A DNA stretch of 13,440 nt from Candidatus Zhuqueibacterota bacterium (GCA_022562855.1 JADFON010000015.1:1-13440), one strand, 5' to 3'. Positions 1 to 7,592 are shown, counted from the stretch's first letter. Program-made: numbers and translations. Notes: generated by a model from the letters alone, not told the origin.

Positions 1-354
1 GGTCAATTCTACGTCAAGTTTAGCTGCAATCCGGGGAGCAAGGTCTTTTCCCATTGCCGAGGCGGTAATGATCAGGTATCCGGGGGCGTGTTTTTTTACA
101 AATTCACCTACGGCAGCGGAGTAACCTTCGCACGTATAATGGTTTAAGATTTCGTTATCAACCGTGTATATCTCAGGAATTCCGAACTCGCCGAATTCGC
201 TTAACCCGGAACCAAAACCACTCCCAACAGCTATGCCAACCGGAGATCCCCCGATTTCCGAGGCAATATTTCTTGCCACGGTTGCAGCCTCAAATGAACC
301 GTTTCTTATTTTTCCTTCTCTGATTTCAATAAAAAACGCAACATTTTTACTCAT
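1..354 (-). CDS. etfA: Electron transfer flavoprotein alpha subunit, N-terminal part (cut by window start)
   Basis: This is the first 118 codons of EtfA, read on the minus strand and open to the window edge. EtfA pairs with EtfB in the cytoplasm. The heterodimer carries FAD and passes electrons from acyl-CoA dehydrogenases and similar enzymes to ETF:quinone oxidoreductase. The visible protein starts MSKNVAFFIEIREGKIRNGS and continues through the family's N-terminal alpha/beta domain, including an A-V-A-R-N-I-A-like helix and the stretch YLIITASAMGKDLAPRIAAK (about residues 93-112), the usual 'GKDLAPR.AA.L' signature. The FAD-binding C-terminal domain lies outside the window. The ATG at 352-354 is preceded by AGGAG (363-367) at 8 nt, which fixes the start. 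It lies 70 bp after etfB on the same strand, so one etfBA transcript is likely. Identification rests on sequence similarity and on the etfB neighbour. Confidence 0.93.
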   Translation of the reverse strand, partial: MSKNVAFFIEIREGKIRNGSFEAATVARNIASEIGGSPVGIAVGSGFGSGLSEFGEFGIPEIYTVDNEILNHYTCEGYSAAVGEFVKKHAPGYLIITASAMGKDLAPRIAAKLDVELT

Positions 355-424
355 AACCCCCGCTCCTAACGCTCATTGGTAATGTCAGAATGGTAGATTG
401 AGTTATTCCTTCATTAGTATCCGG

Positions 425-1177
425 TTAAATAACTTTTGCCTCTTCACGGAGTAACCTCACTAATTCCGGTACCGACTTCGCTCCATCGACAAGTATTTTC
501 CCCGCATTACGCTTGGGTGGATAACTAATGCCCGATATGGTAATCCCGCATTGGGTTTCCAGAGCCTTTACCTCTTCAAACGGTTTTTTCTTAGCCATCA
601 TGATACCCTTCAGCGAAGCATATCTCGGTTCATTCAGCCCTTTTTGTGCGGTAATAACGGCTGGTATGGAAAACTCTATCAGTTCTTTTCCACCCTCGAT
701 ATCTCTTTCAGCTGTCCCACTCCGGTTACTTGGGGTTATTTCCAGCTTTGATACTACCGATATAGACGGAAGATCCAGAAGTTCTCCGAGCATGGGACCT
801 ATCTGCATGTTGTCGTCATCAACTGCTTGTTTTCCAAGAAGAACCAAGTCCGGATTAATGGATTTAATTTTTTCCGCGAGAATTTTAGCCACGGAGAGAC
901 CCATGAGAAAGGAATCTTCTTTTATGTGGATCCCGGAATCAGCCCCCATTGCAAGGGCGCTTCTGATAGCTGTACCTGCACGGTCAGGACCAAGACAGAG
1001 GATAATTACTTCACCCCCGGACTGTTCCTTTATTGTAAGCGCTTCCTCGACAGCAACTTCATCGTATGGATTCAGCACATAGTTTACATTTGTATCGTCA
1101 ATCCAGACACCGTTCTGTTTTAATTCTATTTTCGTTTCCGTATCCGGGACCTGTTTGACGCAAACAACGATCTTCAC
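425..1177 (-). CDS. etfB: Electron transfer flavoprotein beta subunit
   Basis: EtfB is the AMP-binding subunit of the soluble ETF heterodimer that collects electrons from beta-oxidation and other flavin dehydrogenases. The 250 residues match the usual family length. The protein opens MKIVVCVKQVPDTETKI, has NPYDEVAVEEAL at residues 36-47, the ETF-beta signature GKQAVDDDNMQ at 115-125, and the NEPRY.SLKGIM..KKKP block near 182-199. These are the hallmarks of the classical (mitochondrial-like) ETF rather than only a distant FixA. The start is GTG (1175-1177). No ATG start is available at this position, and a CGGAG SD lies about 6-8 nt upstream at 1183-1187, so the GTG is well supported. It precedes etfA and is divergent from the fadL-like gene. 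A TATAAT hexamer on the minus strand (1196-1201) could be the -10 box, but no good -35 accompanies it. Confidence 0.97.
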   Translation of the reverse strand: MKIVVCVKQVPDTETKIELKQNGVWIDDTNVNYVLNPYDEVAVEEALTIKEQSGGEVIILCLGPDRAGTAIRSALAMGADSGIHIKEDSFLMGLSVAKILAEKIKSINPDLVLLGKQAVDDDNMQIGPMLGELLDLPSISVVSKLEITPSNRSGTAERDIEGGKELIEFSIPAVITAQKGLNEPRYASLKGIMMAKKKPFEEVKALETQCGITISGISYPPKRNAGKILVDGAKSVPELVRLLREEAKVI

Positions 1178-1302
1178 GATGTTCTCCGTAATAATATTAT
1201 ATGTATCCAGGCAATTTATTTACATCTGTTTTGGTAATTCAATATACTATTTTCCTGAATTTAAATCAACTGTAACTTAGCCGGAAAAAAATACCGCACG
1301 TG

Positions 1303-1372
1303 CCCTGTAATCCCCTTGATTCACAACGCAATCCCGATTGCATTTTGACAATAATTTATATATATTACAGGG
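1303..1372. promoter_or_regulatory. Nested inverted repeats in the etfB/fadL divergent control region
   Basis: Two dyads are visible. The outer one is a perfect 9-bp inverted repeat, CCCTGTAAT at 1303-1311 and ATTACAGGG at 1364-1372, with 52 nt between the arms. The inner one is GCAATC-CC-GATTGC at 1328-1341, almost centred within the outer pair (midpoints 1334.5 and 1337.5). The right outer arm overlaps a possible -10 box TATATT (1361-1366), which has a weak TTGCAT at 1338-1343 as -35 with 17-nt spacing. A TTGACA at 1345-1350 is also present but has no -10 at proper distance. The layout fits one or two regulator-binding sites controlling fadL, and perhaps the divergent etfBA. That role is inferred; the repeats themselves are directly visible. 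Confidence 0.4.
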
Positions 1373-1444
1373 TTATAATTTTCTGCAAATCTTGAAAATA
1401 AGTAATCGTTATCATCGGTCTCAAGTAAAAACAGAAAGATAACT

Positions 1445-2683
1445 ATGGCATCAAGATTAAATGGGATCATCGTTTTATTGGTTGTGATATTATTGACTGC
1501 AGGGAAAGTTTCAGCAAGCGGTTTTGCCATATTTGCACAGGGTGCAAGAGCGCTCGCCCTTGCCGGCGCTTTTGTGGCAGGTGCAAGTGACCCATCAGCA
1601 ATATTTTACAATCCCGCAGGAATATCGAATCTCACAGGTACGCGTATCCAGATCGGAAGTGCACTTTTGATTAACCGGTCCTTTTTGGACCAGAATGCAA
1701 TCGTTTTCCAGCCGCCTTCGGTATCCGAAATGGAGAATGCATATATCTTTTCTCCCTCGGTGTTTTTGACTTCAAGACTAACGCCTCGATTAACCGCAGG
1801 TATAGGAATATACCGTCCGTTTGGTTATAGTGCGGAATGGAACTGGAATGCAAATAACCCCACTGCATCCAGAGTTGCACAGGAAACAAATTTGCGTACA
1901 TTAAGCGTAAACCCTGTCGTTTCGTACCAGGTCTCCGACATAATGAGCCTTGCAGCCGGTTTTCGGTTTGTTTCCGGGAGTTTTGAATTTATCAGGGATG
2001 ATAATACATTAATTAATACAGATATCAGCGGAACCGGTTCTGGGTTTAATGCAGGTGTGCAATTCAGCCCGGTCGATAATATAACATTGGGTTTTACGTA
2101 TAAAAGCGAAGTGTCTCTTAGTCTTGACGGTAATACGTCCGAAGTACCCGGCAGCCCGGGTTCGGGTTTACGGCAACCCAGTCCGGTAAATACAGAACTG
2201 AAACTTCCGCAATCATTTGCCGTGGGCATAAACTGGATTACAGAAACGCAAGTCGTTTTGGAGTTTAACGCAATATGGTTTGGCTGGTCATCAATTGACA
2301 GATTGGATTTGAGTCCGGCTTCGTCCTCATATACCAATAACATAATCGACTTCCAATTTGAAGATAAAATCCAATACAGGATAGGATTTGAATATAATGC
2401 AGCAAATATATTAACCTTCAGGACAGGCGTATTAATATCTTCATCTCCTGTAAAAGATTCAGCCGTGCATCCTGCTTTTCCCGATACAGATACAGAAGCC
2501 GCATCGTTAGGTGTCGGATGGACGAACAGTGATGGAAATTTGACAATAGACTTCGCTTACATGCATGTATTTAAGAATGAAAAGTTTGGTCCGGTAACAA
2601 ACGGACCCGATATATTCTTCGGAGGTAGGTACGAAAATAATTCGGATAGGGTTTTGTTAAGTATTAATTATATCATTTTCTAA
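1445..2683 (+). CDS. FadL/OMPP1/TodX family outer-membrane transport protein
   Basis: This is a predicted outer-membrane beta-barrel of the FadL family, which lets long-chain fatty acids or aromatic hydrocarbons cross the outer membrane. The N-terminus is a signal peptide: a short basic start, a hydrophobic core (about residues 8-19), and probable cleavage after VSA24. The mature protein starts SGFAIFAQGARALALAGAFV, the characteristic plug (hatch) region, followed by DPSAIFYNPAGIS with the family's conserved N56-P57-A58. The rest alternates polar and hydrophobic residues as expected for barrel strands and ends in ...LLSINYIIF with a terminal Phe, the usual signal for barrel insertion. At 412 aa it is slightly shorter than E. 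coli FadL. The ATG at 1445 has no clear SD, but no other start leaves an intact signal peptide. Its position opposite etfBA suggests a role in fatty-acid use. Exact substrate cannot be told. Confidence 0.92.
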   Translation: MASRLNGIIVLLVVILLTAGKVSASGFAIFAQGARALALAGAFVAGASDPSAIFYNPAGISNLTGTRIQIGSALLINRSFLDQNAIVFQPPSVSEMENAYIFSPSVFLTSRLTPRLTAGIGIYRPFGYSAEWNWNANNPTASRVAQETNLRTLSVNPVVSYQVSDIMSLAAGFRFVSGSFEFIRDDNTLINTDISGTGSGFNAGVQFSPVDNITLGFTYKSEVSLSLDGNTSEVPGSPGSGLRQPSPVNTELKLPQSFAVGINWITETQVVLEFNAIWFGWSSIDRLDLSPASSSYTNNIIDFQFEDKIQYRIGFEYNAANILTFRTGVLISSSPVKDSAVHPAFPDTDTEAASLGVGWTNSDGNLTIDFAYMHVFKNEKFGPVTNGPDIFFGGRYENNSDRVLLSINYIIF

Positions 2684-2712
2684 CGGTTAATTTTAGTTTC
2701 AACTTTACATTA

Positions 2713-2720
2713 TAAATTTG
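2713..2720 (+). promoter_or_regulatory. Possible Bacteroidota-type -7 box (TAnnTTTG) upstream of glmS
   Basis: TAAATTTG lies 38 nt before the glmS ATG in the 75-bp fadL-glmS spacer. It matches the TAnnTTTG -7 element known from Bacteroidota primary sigma promoters. The upstream partner is poor (TTTA at 2692-2695, 17 nt away). No terminator is visible after fadL, so glmS could also be reached by read-through. Confidence 0.25.
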
Positions 2721-2758
2721 TATGTAGCCGGTTTGATTTTACTTTTGGATACAACAAT

Positions 2759-4621
2759 ATGTGCGGAATAATCGGATATGTCGGCAAGAAGGACGCCTCG
2801 TCGGTTCTCCTGCAGGGATTGAACAGGATGGAGTACCGGGGATATGATTCGGCAGGAGTAGCCGTTTTATGCCGTAAGTCATCCCTGGCAGGACAAGACG
2901 AAAACTCCATATTTATCCATAAACGCGCAGGTAAAATCGAGAAGTTGGAAAATTCGCTTCCGAAAATAAATAACGCTAATGGAATAGGAATCGGGCATAC
3001 CAGATGGGCAACGCATGGTGAACCTTCCAAGATTAACGCTCATCCGTTTAATGGCTGTAAGAATGAATTTGCAATAGCCCACAACGGAATTATCGAGAAT
3101 TATACGACAATACGCACTAACTTGGTCGAACAGGGTCATGTCTTTGAATCCGAAACCGATTCGGAAGTGATTATTCACCTCATTGAGTCCTATTATAACA
3201 CAAATCACGATTTTTTCAACGCTGTAAGACTTGCTTTAAAAGACCTATGGGGAACCTATGGAATCGTTGTCCTTTCCAGAGACCATCCGGATACAATCAT
3301 TGCCGCCAAGAACGGCAGTCCTATGATTGTTGGTCTTGGAGAGAATGAAAATTTTGTTGCATCGGATGTGGCGGCATTTTTAAAATATACCCGCAACATC
3401 CTGCCGATGGAAGACGGAGAAATAGCGATAGTTTCTGCAGACGAAGTACAGGTAAAAACGCTTGAAAATTCGGTCGTGAACCGCAAACTTGAAAAGGTAG
3501 GATTTGATCTCTCGACGATTGAAAAAGGCGGTTATCCACATTACATGTTGAAAGAAATCAACGAACAGCCGGATACGATAAACGACACTCTGCGTGGAAG
3601 GATATTATTACAGAAAGGAAACGTCAAACTTGGAGGACTTGAACAATTTGACAAACGTTTGAAGAATGCAAAACGTATTATCCTGACCGGTTGCGGTACT
3701 TCATGGCATGCGGCTCTTGTAGGGGAATACCTGATAGAGGAATTTGCGCGTATTCCCGTTGAAGTGGAATATGCGTCCGAATTCCGTTACAGGCAACCCA
3801 TTCTTGAAGAGAATGACGTATTAATTGCGCTAAGCCAGTCGGGCGAAACAGCCGATACGGTTGCAGCGATAAAAGAGGCGAAAAGACAAAATATCCTCGT
3901 ACTTGGTATTTGTAATGTGGTTGGCAGTTCAATTGCCCGCGCAACGGATATGGGAATATTTATTCATGCCGGACCTGAAATAGGGGTGGCGTCGACAAAA
4001 TCATTCACATCCCAGGTCGCGGCATTGAGTCTTCTCGCGGTTTATCTTGGCAGGGAAAAAAACCTGACGCAGCTTGAAGGGCGCAAAATATTGCAGGGGC
4101 TTCTCGATCTTCCCGGAAAAATACGCTCCATTCTTGATGAATCCGGGAATGTAAAAGAATTAGCCGCGATATACGCAAGCCACCAAAACTTCTTGTACCT
4201 GGGAAGAGGCTACAATTTCCCTGTGGCTCTTGAAGGAGCTCTCAAATTAAAAGAAATATCATATATCCATGCGGAAGGATACCCTGCCGCTGAAATGAAA
4301 CACGGTCCGATTGCGCTTATCGATGAATCGATGCCGGTTGTGTTCATAGCTTTAAAAGACGACCCGACCTATCCAAAAATTCTCAGCAATATCGAAGAAG
4401 TAAAGGCGCGAAAGGGTAAAGTTATCGCAATAGCAACTCAGGGTGACGAGGAAATCAGCAAGAAAGCCGACCATGTTATCTATATTCCTGAAACCTTGAA
4501 ATGTCTCTCACCGATATTGTCGGTCATTCCACTCCAATTGTTGTCATATTATATAGCCGTTCAGAGAGGATGCGACGTAGACCAGCCGCGTAATCTTGCA
4601 AAGAGTGTTACCGTGGAATAG
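2759..4621 (+). CDS. glmS: Glutamine--fructose-6-phosphate aminotransferase (isomerizing), glucosamine-6-phosphate synthase
   Basis: GlmS makes glucosamine-6-phosphate from fructose-6-phosphate and glutamine, the first committed step to UDP-GlcNAc for peptidoglycan and LPS. It is cytoplasmic and usually dimeric. The start MCGIIGYVG exposes Cys2 as the nucleophile of the class II glutaminase domain (about 1-240), with GYDSAGVAV and HTRWATHGEPS (H80 onward) in place. The first SIS domain has TGCGTSWHA, SQSGETADT (from S359) and ASTKSFTSQ. The second has LEGALKLKEISYIHAEGYPA with E506, and EMKHGP with K514/H515. The tail LAKSVTVE is the typical GlmS C-terminus that covers the active site. At 620 aa it is about ten residues longer than E. 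coli GlmS, with extra length in a loop near residues 38-50. The ATG is fixed by the need for Cys2; no SD is evident. No glmS ribozyme-like leader is visible. Confidence 0.98.
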   Translation: MCGIIGYVGKKDASSVLLQGLNRMEYRGYDSAGVAVLCRKSSLAGQDENSIFIHKRAGKIEKLENSLPKINNANGIGIGHTRWATHGEPSKINAHPFNGCKNEFAIAHNGIIENYTTIRTNLVEQGHVFESETDSEVIIHLIESYYNTNHDFFNAVRLALKDLWGTYGIVVLSRDHPDTIIAAKNGSPMIVGLGENENFVASDVAAFLKYTRNILPMEDGEIAIVSADEVQVKTLENSVVNRKLEKVGFDLSTIEKGGYPHYMLKEINEQPDTINDTLRGRILLQKGNVKLGGLEQFDKRLKNAKRIILTGCGTSWHAALVGEYLIEEFARIPVEVEYASEFRYRQPILEENDVLIALSQSGETADTVAAIKEAKRQNILVLGICNVVGSSIARATDMGIFIHAGPEIGVASTKSFTSQVAALSLLAVYLGREKNLTQLEGRKILQGLLDLPGKIRSILDESGNVKELAAIYASHQNFLYLGRGYNFPVALEGALKLKEISYIHAEGYPAAEMKHGPIALIDESMPVVFIALKDDPTYPKILSNIEEVKARKGKVIAIATQGDEEISKKADHVIYIPETLKCLSPILSVIPLQLLSYYIAVQRGCDVDQPRNLAKSVTVE

Positions 4622-4730
4622 GTTGACGTGAATATATATCCCTTATCGAGTGTATCATACAAGTGATTCAATAATTCCTTGAAAAATAAATTGTTTTGTT
4701 GATTAATTTTTTGTTATCCGAATAGAATTC

Positions 4731-4736
4731 AGGAGG
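4731..4736 (+). promoter_or_regulatory. Perfect Shine-Dalgarno for the M28 peptidase gene
   Basis: AGGAGG lies 5 nt before the ATG at 4742. It is the only full consensus SD in the window and decides the start, placing the signal peptide at the N-terminus. A weak promoter candidate sits upstream (TTGAAA at 4679-4684 with TTAATT at 4703-4708). Confidence 0.7.
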
Positions 4737-4741
4737 AAGAT

Positions 4742-6343
4742 ATGTCGAAAACTAAGCTTGTTGTTTTTTGTTTGATTACTGCTGTATTGGCAGGAACTGC
4801 GTTACCGGTTTTTGCGCAGTTGAGCGGTGCGGGTTCTATATCTGCTGCAGATCTGAAGAGACATTTAAGTTTCTTGGCGTCAGATGAAATGAAAGGACGC
4901 AATACTCCCTCTCCCGAATTGAAAATCGCAGCACGTTATCTGGCTTCACGCGCAGAGAGCTACGGCTTTAAACCGCTTATGCCGGACGGATCGTTTTTCC
5001 AGCGTATTGATCTCTTGAGGATGAGTGCCTCTATATCAGAAACAAGAATGATGGTTACCTCATCATCGGGTACGAAGTCTTATAGTTTTCCTGCGGATTT
5101 CAGCGCAACTCCCGGTTCAAACGGATCGTTTTCAGGTGAAGTAGTTTTTGTGGGATTTGGACTTTCCGCTCCCGATTTTGATTGGGACGACTACAAGGAT
5201 GTGGATGTGACCGGAAAAGTAGTAGTGATGCTTGATGCACGGCTTCCGGATGATCATCCGCTCAACGAACGCCAATATCGTAGAATCGTTTCTTCACGGT
5301 CAAGAGGGAATAATCCTTTAAGAAACGGGGCTGCGGCTGTCTTGATGGTCGCAAATCCACAAACAGAAGAAAGAATCAAAGCTGCAGGTGAAGGATTTCC
5401 GGTAAATTCAACAACACTCTATGGCAGTGCACCGGCAGATCAATCGACCCCCTTTACCGGAACGATCAGCCATAAAATCGCAATGAATCTTCTAAGTGTC
5501 AATGATAGTGAGTTGGTGGGAATGTTCGATAAAATCAACAAAGGCGAGCAGGTTAATGGTAAGGAGTTTCCGGGTGTTGGTGTGAATATTGAAGCGAGCA
5601 CAGATATTGAGACTTTCGATTACACGCAAAATGTCGTTGCCTTATTAGAGGGAACAGACCCGGTTCTCAAAGATGAATATATCATATTCGGCGCTCATTA
5701 CGATCATGTTGGAGAGAGGGGCGGACAAATTTATAACGGCGCGGACGATGACGGTTCCGGCACCGTGGCGCTCATAGAGATTGCGCAGGCAATGTCGTTG
5801 GAAAGACCAAAACGGTCTGTGGTTATAATCTGGCACACAGGTGAGGAAAAAGGTCTCCGGGGTGCACGCTATTTCACAGAGAATTCGCCGATACCTCTCG
5901 AGAATATTAGCGCGCAGATCAATATGGATATGGTCGGCAGAAACGATCCGAATACGTTATTTGTCATCGGAGCCGGGAGGATAAGCGCCGATCTCGATAG
6001 TATTGTCATCGAAAAAAACAGTATGTATGCAAATATGAATCTTGACTACAAATTCGATGCTCCCGACGACCCGAACAGCTTTTATACACGAAGCGACCAT
6101 TACATGTATGCTCAATATGGAATTCCTATTGTATTCTTCTTTACTGATGTTCACGAGGACTATCATAGACCGACCGATACCGTAGACAAAATAAATTTCA
6201 CAAAGATAGAGCGAATAGCCAAACTCGCGTATCATATCGGTTTTGAAGTCGCAAACAGACCCGCCATGCTGCCGCTTAATGCCGATCCAAGAATTACCAA
6301 ACGTGGAATATTGTATCCACCTCCACCGAGAGGCGGAAGATAG
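4742..6343 (+). CDS. Secreted M28 family zinc aminopeptidase with PA-like domain
   Basis: This is a predicted exported metallopeptidase that removes N-terminal amino acids using two zinc ions. Residues 1-26 form a signal peptide (basic start, hydrophobic stretch, cleavage near VFAQ). A helical region follows (LKRHLSFLASDEMKGRNTPS), typical of this subgroup. Residues about 135-260 resemble a protease-associated insert (VVFVGFGLSAPDFDWDDYKD...GKVVVML). The catalytic domain carries the expected ligands in order: H319 in GAHYDH, the Asp cluster D335-D337 in NGADDDGSG, E368-E369 in HTGEEKG, D396 in INMDMVG, and H475 in DYHRPTDT. All metal and catalytic positions appear intact, so the enzyme should be active. 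The tail is proline/arginine rich. The gene seems to be a single-gene unit: its own SD at 4731-4736, 120 bp from glmS, and a terminator right after it. It could act on periplasmic or external peptides. The substrate is not predictable. Confidence 0.93.
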   Translation: MSKTKLVVFCLITAVLAGTALPVFAQLSGAGSISAADLKRHLSFLASDEMKGRNTPSPELKIAARYLASRAESYGFKPLMPDGSFFQRIDLLRMSASISETRMMVTSSSGTKSYSFPADFSATPGSNGSFSGEVVFVGFGLSAPDFDWDDYKDVDVTGKVVVMLDARLPDDHPLNERQYRRIVSSRSRGNNPLRNGAAAVLMVANPQTEERIKAAGEGFPVNSTTLYGSAPADQSTPFTGTISHKIAMNLLSVNDSELVGMFDKINKGEQVNGKEFPGVGVNIEASTDIETFDYTQNVVALLEGTDPVLKDEYIIFGAHYDHVGERGGQIYNGADDDGSGTVALIEIAQAMSLERPKRSVVIIWHTGEEKGLRGARYFTENSPIPLENISAQINMDMVGRNDPNTLFVIGAGRISADLDSIVIEKNSMYANMNLDYKFDAPDDPNSFYTRSDHYMYAQYGIPIVFFFTDVHEDYHRPTDTVDKINFTKIERIAKLAYHIGFEVANRPAMLPLNADPRITKRGILYPPPPRGGR

Positions 6344-6360
6344 AACTACTGCAATTACTA

Positions 6361-6396
6361 AGAACAGGGGTTCGGATTTCCGAATCCCTGTTTTAC
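6361..6396 (+). terminator. Intrinsic terminator after the M28 peptidase gene
   Basis: AACAGGGGTTCGG (6363-6375) pairs with CCGAATCCCTGTT (6380-6392) as a 13-bp stem with one G-U pair and an ATTT loop. The stem can extend two pairs to 6361/6394. A run of four T (6391-6394), then ACATTTTG, follows. It starts 17 nt after the stop codon. Confidence 0.85.
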
Positions 6397-6444
6397 ATTT
6401 TGCATCCAGGGGACTTTGCCCGGAAGTGATTTTCTGAAAATAAC

Positions 6445-6475
6445 TTGCGATATGTTGAATTATTGATTACATTTG
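6445..6475 (+). promoter_or_regulatory. rpsU: Candidate rpsU promoter (-33 TTG / -7 TAnnTTTG)
   Basis: TACATTTG at 6468-6475 matches the Bacteroidota-type -7 consensus TAnnTTTG, and a TTG at 6445-6447 lies 20 nt upstream, within the known spacing range for the -33 element. The site sits between the upstream terminator and rpsU, where a promoter is required. A sigma70-like alternative (TTGATT at 6463-6468 and TATAGT at 6483-6488) has too short a spacer of 14 nt. Confidence 0.4.
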
Positions 6476-6500
6476 TGCAAAATATAGTAAGTTCTTTTAG

Positions 6501-6507
6501 AAAGGAG
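6501..6507 (+). promoter_or_regulatory. Extended Shine-Dalgarno of rpsU
   Basis: AAAGGAG gives seven consecutive matches to the usual anti-SD end of 16S rRNA. It sits 10 nt before the rpsU ATG. A second partial AGG at 6514-6516 is too close to the ATG to serve. Several neighbouring genes have no SD, which makes this one stand out. Confidence 0.7.
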
Positions 6508-6517
6508 CGTATTAGGT

Positions 6518-6712
6518 ATGCCTTCAGTAAAGGTGCGGGATGGTGAGCCGTTTGAACGGGCATTCAGGAGATTCATCAAAGCTTGTGAAAAATCCGGATT
6601 GATGTCCGACATAAAAAAGCATCAACATTTCGAAAAGCCAAGCGAAAAGCGAAAAAGAAAACTCAACGCCGCAAAGCGAAAAATGAGAAAAATACAATTT
6701 GAAACTGCTTAA
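6518..6712 (+). CDS. rpsU: 30S ribosomal protein bS21
   Basis: bS21 is a small basic protein of the 30S subunit platform, close to the 3' end of 16S rRNA. The 64-residue sequence follows the family pattern throughout: MPSVKVRDGEPFERAFRRF at the start, then KACEKSG, then a Lys/Arg-rich helical tail with EKPSEKRKRK. Length is in the normal range (about 58-71 aa). The gene is a clear single unit, with a terminator on each side, a promoter candidate at 6445-6475, and an AAAGGAG SD at 10 nt. In Bacteroidota bS21 helps to hide the anti-SD sequence, and a strong rpsU SD has been linked to autoregulation there; whether that holds here depends on the organism's true lineage. Confidence 0.98.
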   Translation: MPSVKVRDGEPFERAFRRFIKACEKSGLMSDIKKHQHFEKPSEKRKRKLNAAKRKMRKIQFETA

Positions 6713-6744
6713 TGAAGATTATTGTATATTTCAAAAATTAATTT

Positions 6745-6785
6745 AATCGCGTATTCTGTACATCTGAATAACGCGATTTTTTTTT
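6745..6785 (+). terminator. Strong intrinsic terminator after rpsU
   Basis: AATCGCGTATTC (6745-6756) pairs with GAATAACGCGATT (6766-6778), a 12-bp stem with one bulged base and a 9-nt loop. It leads directly into nine T (6777-6785). It starts 32 nt after the rpsU stop and separates rpsU from the cvpA-mutS2 pair. Confidence 0.92.
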
Positions 6786-6831
6786 GAGAAAGTGTATAAT
6801 TAAAATATAAATCTAATTCTCTTATACATTA

Positions 6832-7566
6832 ATGAACTATCTCGACATTGCAATTGCCGCGATAATTGGTTTCTTCCTCGTCCGCGGTATTAAGAATGGG
6901 CTTGTCAATACGTTGACAGGCGTTGTGAGTTTTATATTAGCGCTCATTATTGCCACGGGGATGATGAGTACTGTTGCCGTTATACTGCAAAATTACATCA
7001 GGATGGATAAGGACATATCATATATCATAGGATATGTTATCTTATTTGTCGGAACATTGCTGTTGTTAAGATTAGCCGCTAACGTAATCCTCAAGGTCTT
7101 TACCATTACATCTATGAGATGGGTCGATAGAATCGGGGGAGGTCTGTTTGGGTTATTTATCGGGGGTATGATTGTAAGTTCGGTTCTTGTTGCCCTCTCG
7201 TTTTTCTCATTTACAGAACAAATGTTACCTGAACGTGATAAATCGCTTCTCTATCCGTATACAAAAGATTTTTTCCCAATCGTGTACAACATTGTTGTGA
7301 AATTAAAACCCGCAGCGCTATCGTTCCAGGAAATTTCGGAAGATATTCTCGAAGGTAAAACAGTTGAAGCGCTGAAAAAATCTCAGGCAGGCAGGCAGTT
7401 AATAAAATACTGGGATAAATTGAACAAAGAAAGGCGAAAGGAAGAAGGTTCTGAACAACTGGACAATTTTTCGAATTTGATTCCGGGCAGCTCAGGGAGA
7501 ATGTACCTTATTTCCTCACAATCTTGCAACATCACCCTCATATACCCGACCCCCCATATCGTATAG
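6832..7566 (+). CDS. cvpA: CvpA family inner-membrane protein
   Basis: CvpA (colicin V production) proteins are small inner-membrane proteins whose biochemical role is still unsettled. In enterobacteria they affect colicin V export and resistance to bile or envelope stress. The N-terminal 125 residues contain four hydrophobic segments (about 4-20, 25-47, 63-85, 101-124) with the family-like pattern MNYLDIAIAAIIGFFLVRGIKNGLVNT and WVDRIGGGLFGLFIGG. Then comes a long, charged, probably cytoplasmic C-terminal region (about 140-220). At 244 aa it is longer than the usual 160-190. The last 20 or so residues (MYLISSQSCNITLIYPTPHIV) look unlike the preceding charged helix. The ATG at 6832 has no SD. 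It lies 26 bp before mutS2, a very common gene order, so co-transcription is likely. TATAAT at 6795-6800 might be a -10 box without a partner. Confidence 0.88.
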   Translation: MNYLDIAIAAIIGFFLVRGIKNGLVNTLTGVVSFILALIIATGMMSTVAVILQNYIRMDKDISYIIGYVILFVGTLLLLRLAANVILKVFTITSMRWVDRIGGGLFGLFIGGMIVSSVLVALSFFSFTEQMLPERDKSLLYPYTKDFFPIVYNIVVKLKPAALSFQEISEDILEGKTVEALKKSQAGRQLIKYWDKLNKERRKEEGSEQLDNFSNLIPGSSGRMYLISSQSCNITLIYPTPHIV

Positions 7567-7592
7567 GTGTCTACTTTTCCCGGTACTAACTT

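Noticed and set aside
528-1082. 184-codon open frame on the plus strand opposite etfB
   Set aside because: It lies entirely within etfB, which has clear family motifs; the translation resembles no protein family and shows Ser/Pro-rich antisense composition.
1345-1379. Consensus TTGACA (1345-1350) with TATAAT (1374-1379) upstream of fadL
   Set aside because: The spacer is 23 nt, too long for a normal sigma70 promoter, so the two boxes probably do not act together.
1825-2343. 172-codon open frame on the minus strand inside the fadL-like gene
   Set aside because: Antisense shadow of a gene with a signal peptide, plug motif and barrel C-terminus; no SD or recognisable domain of its own.
2684-2758. 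glmS ribozyme or riboswitch upstream of glmS
   Set aside because: The spacer is only 75 bp, AT-rich, and lacks the paired core expected of the ribozyme.
6243-6437. 64-codon open frame overlapping the M28 gene end
   Set aside because: It runs out of frame through the peptidase 3' end and straight through the intrinsic terminator, and has no SD.
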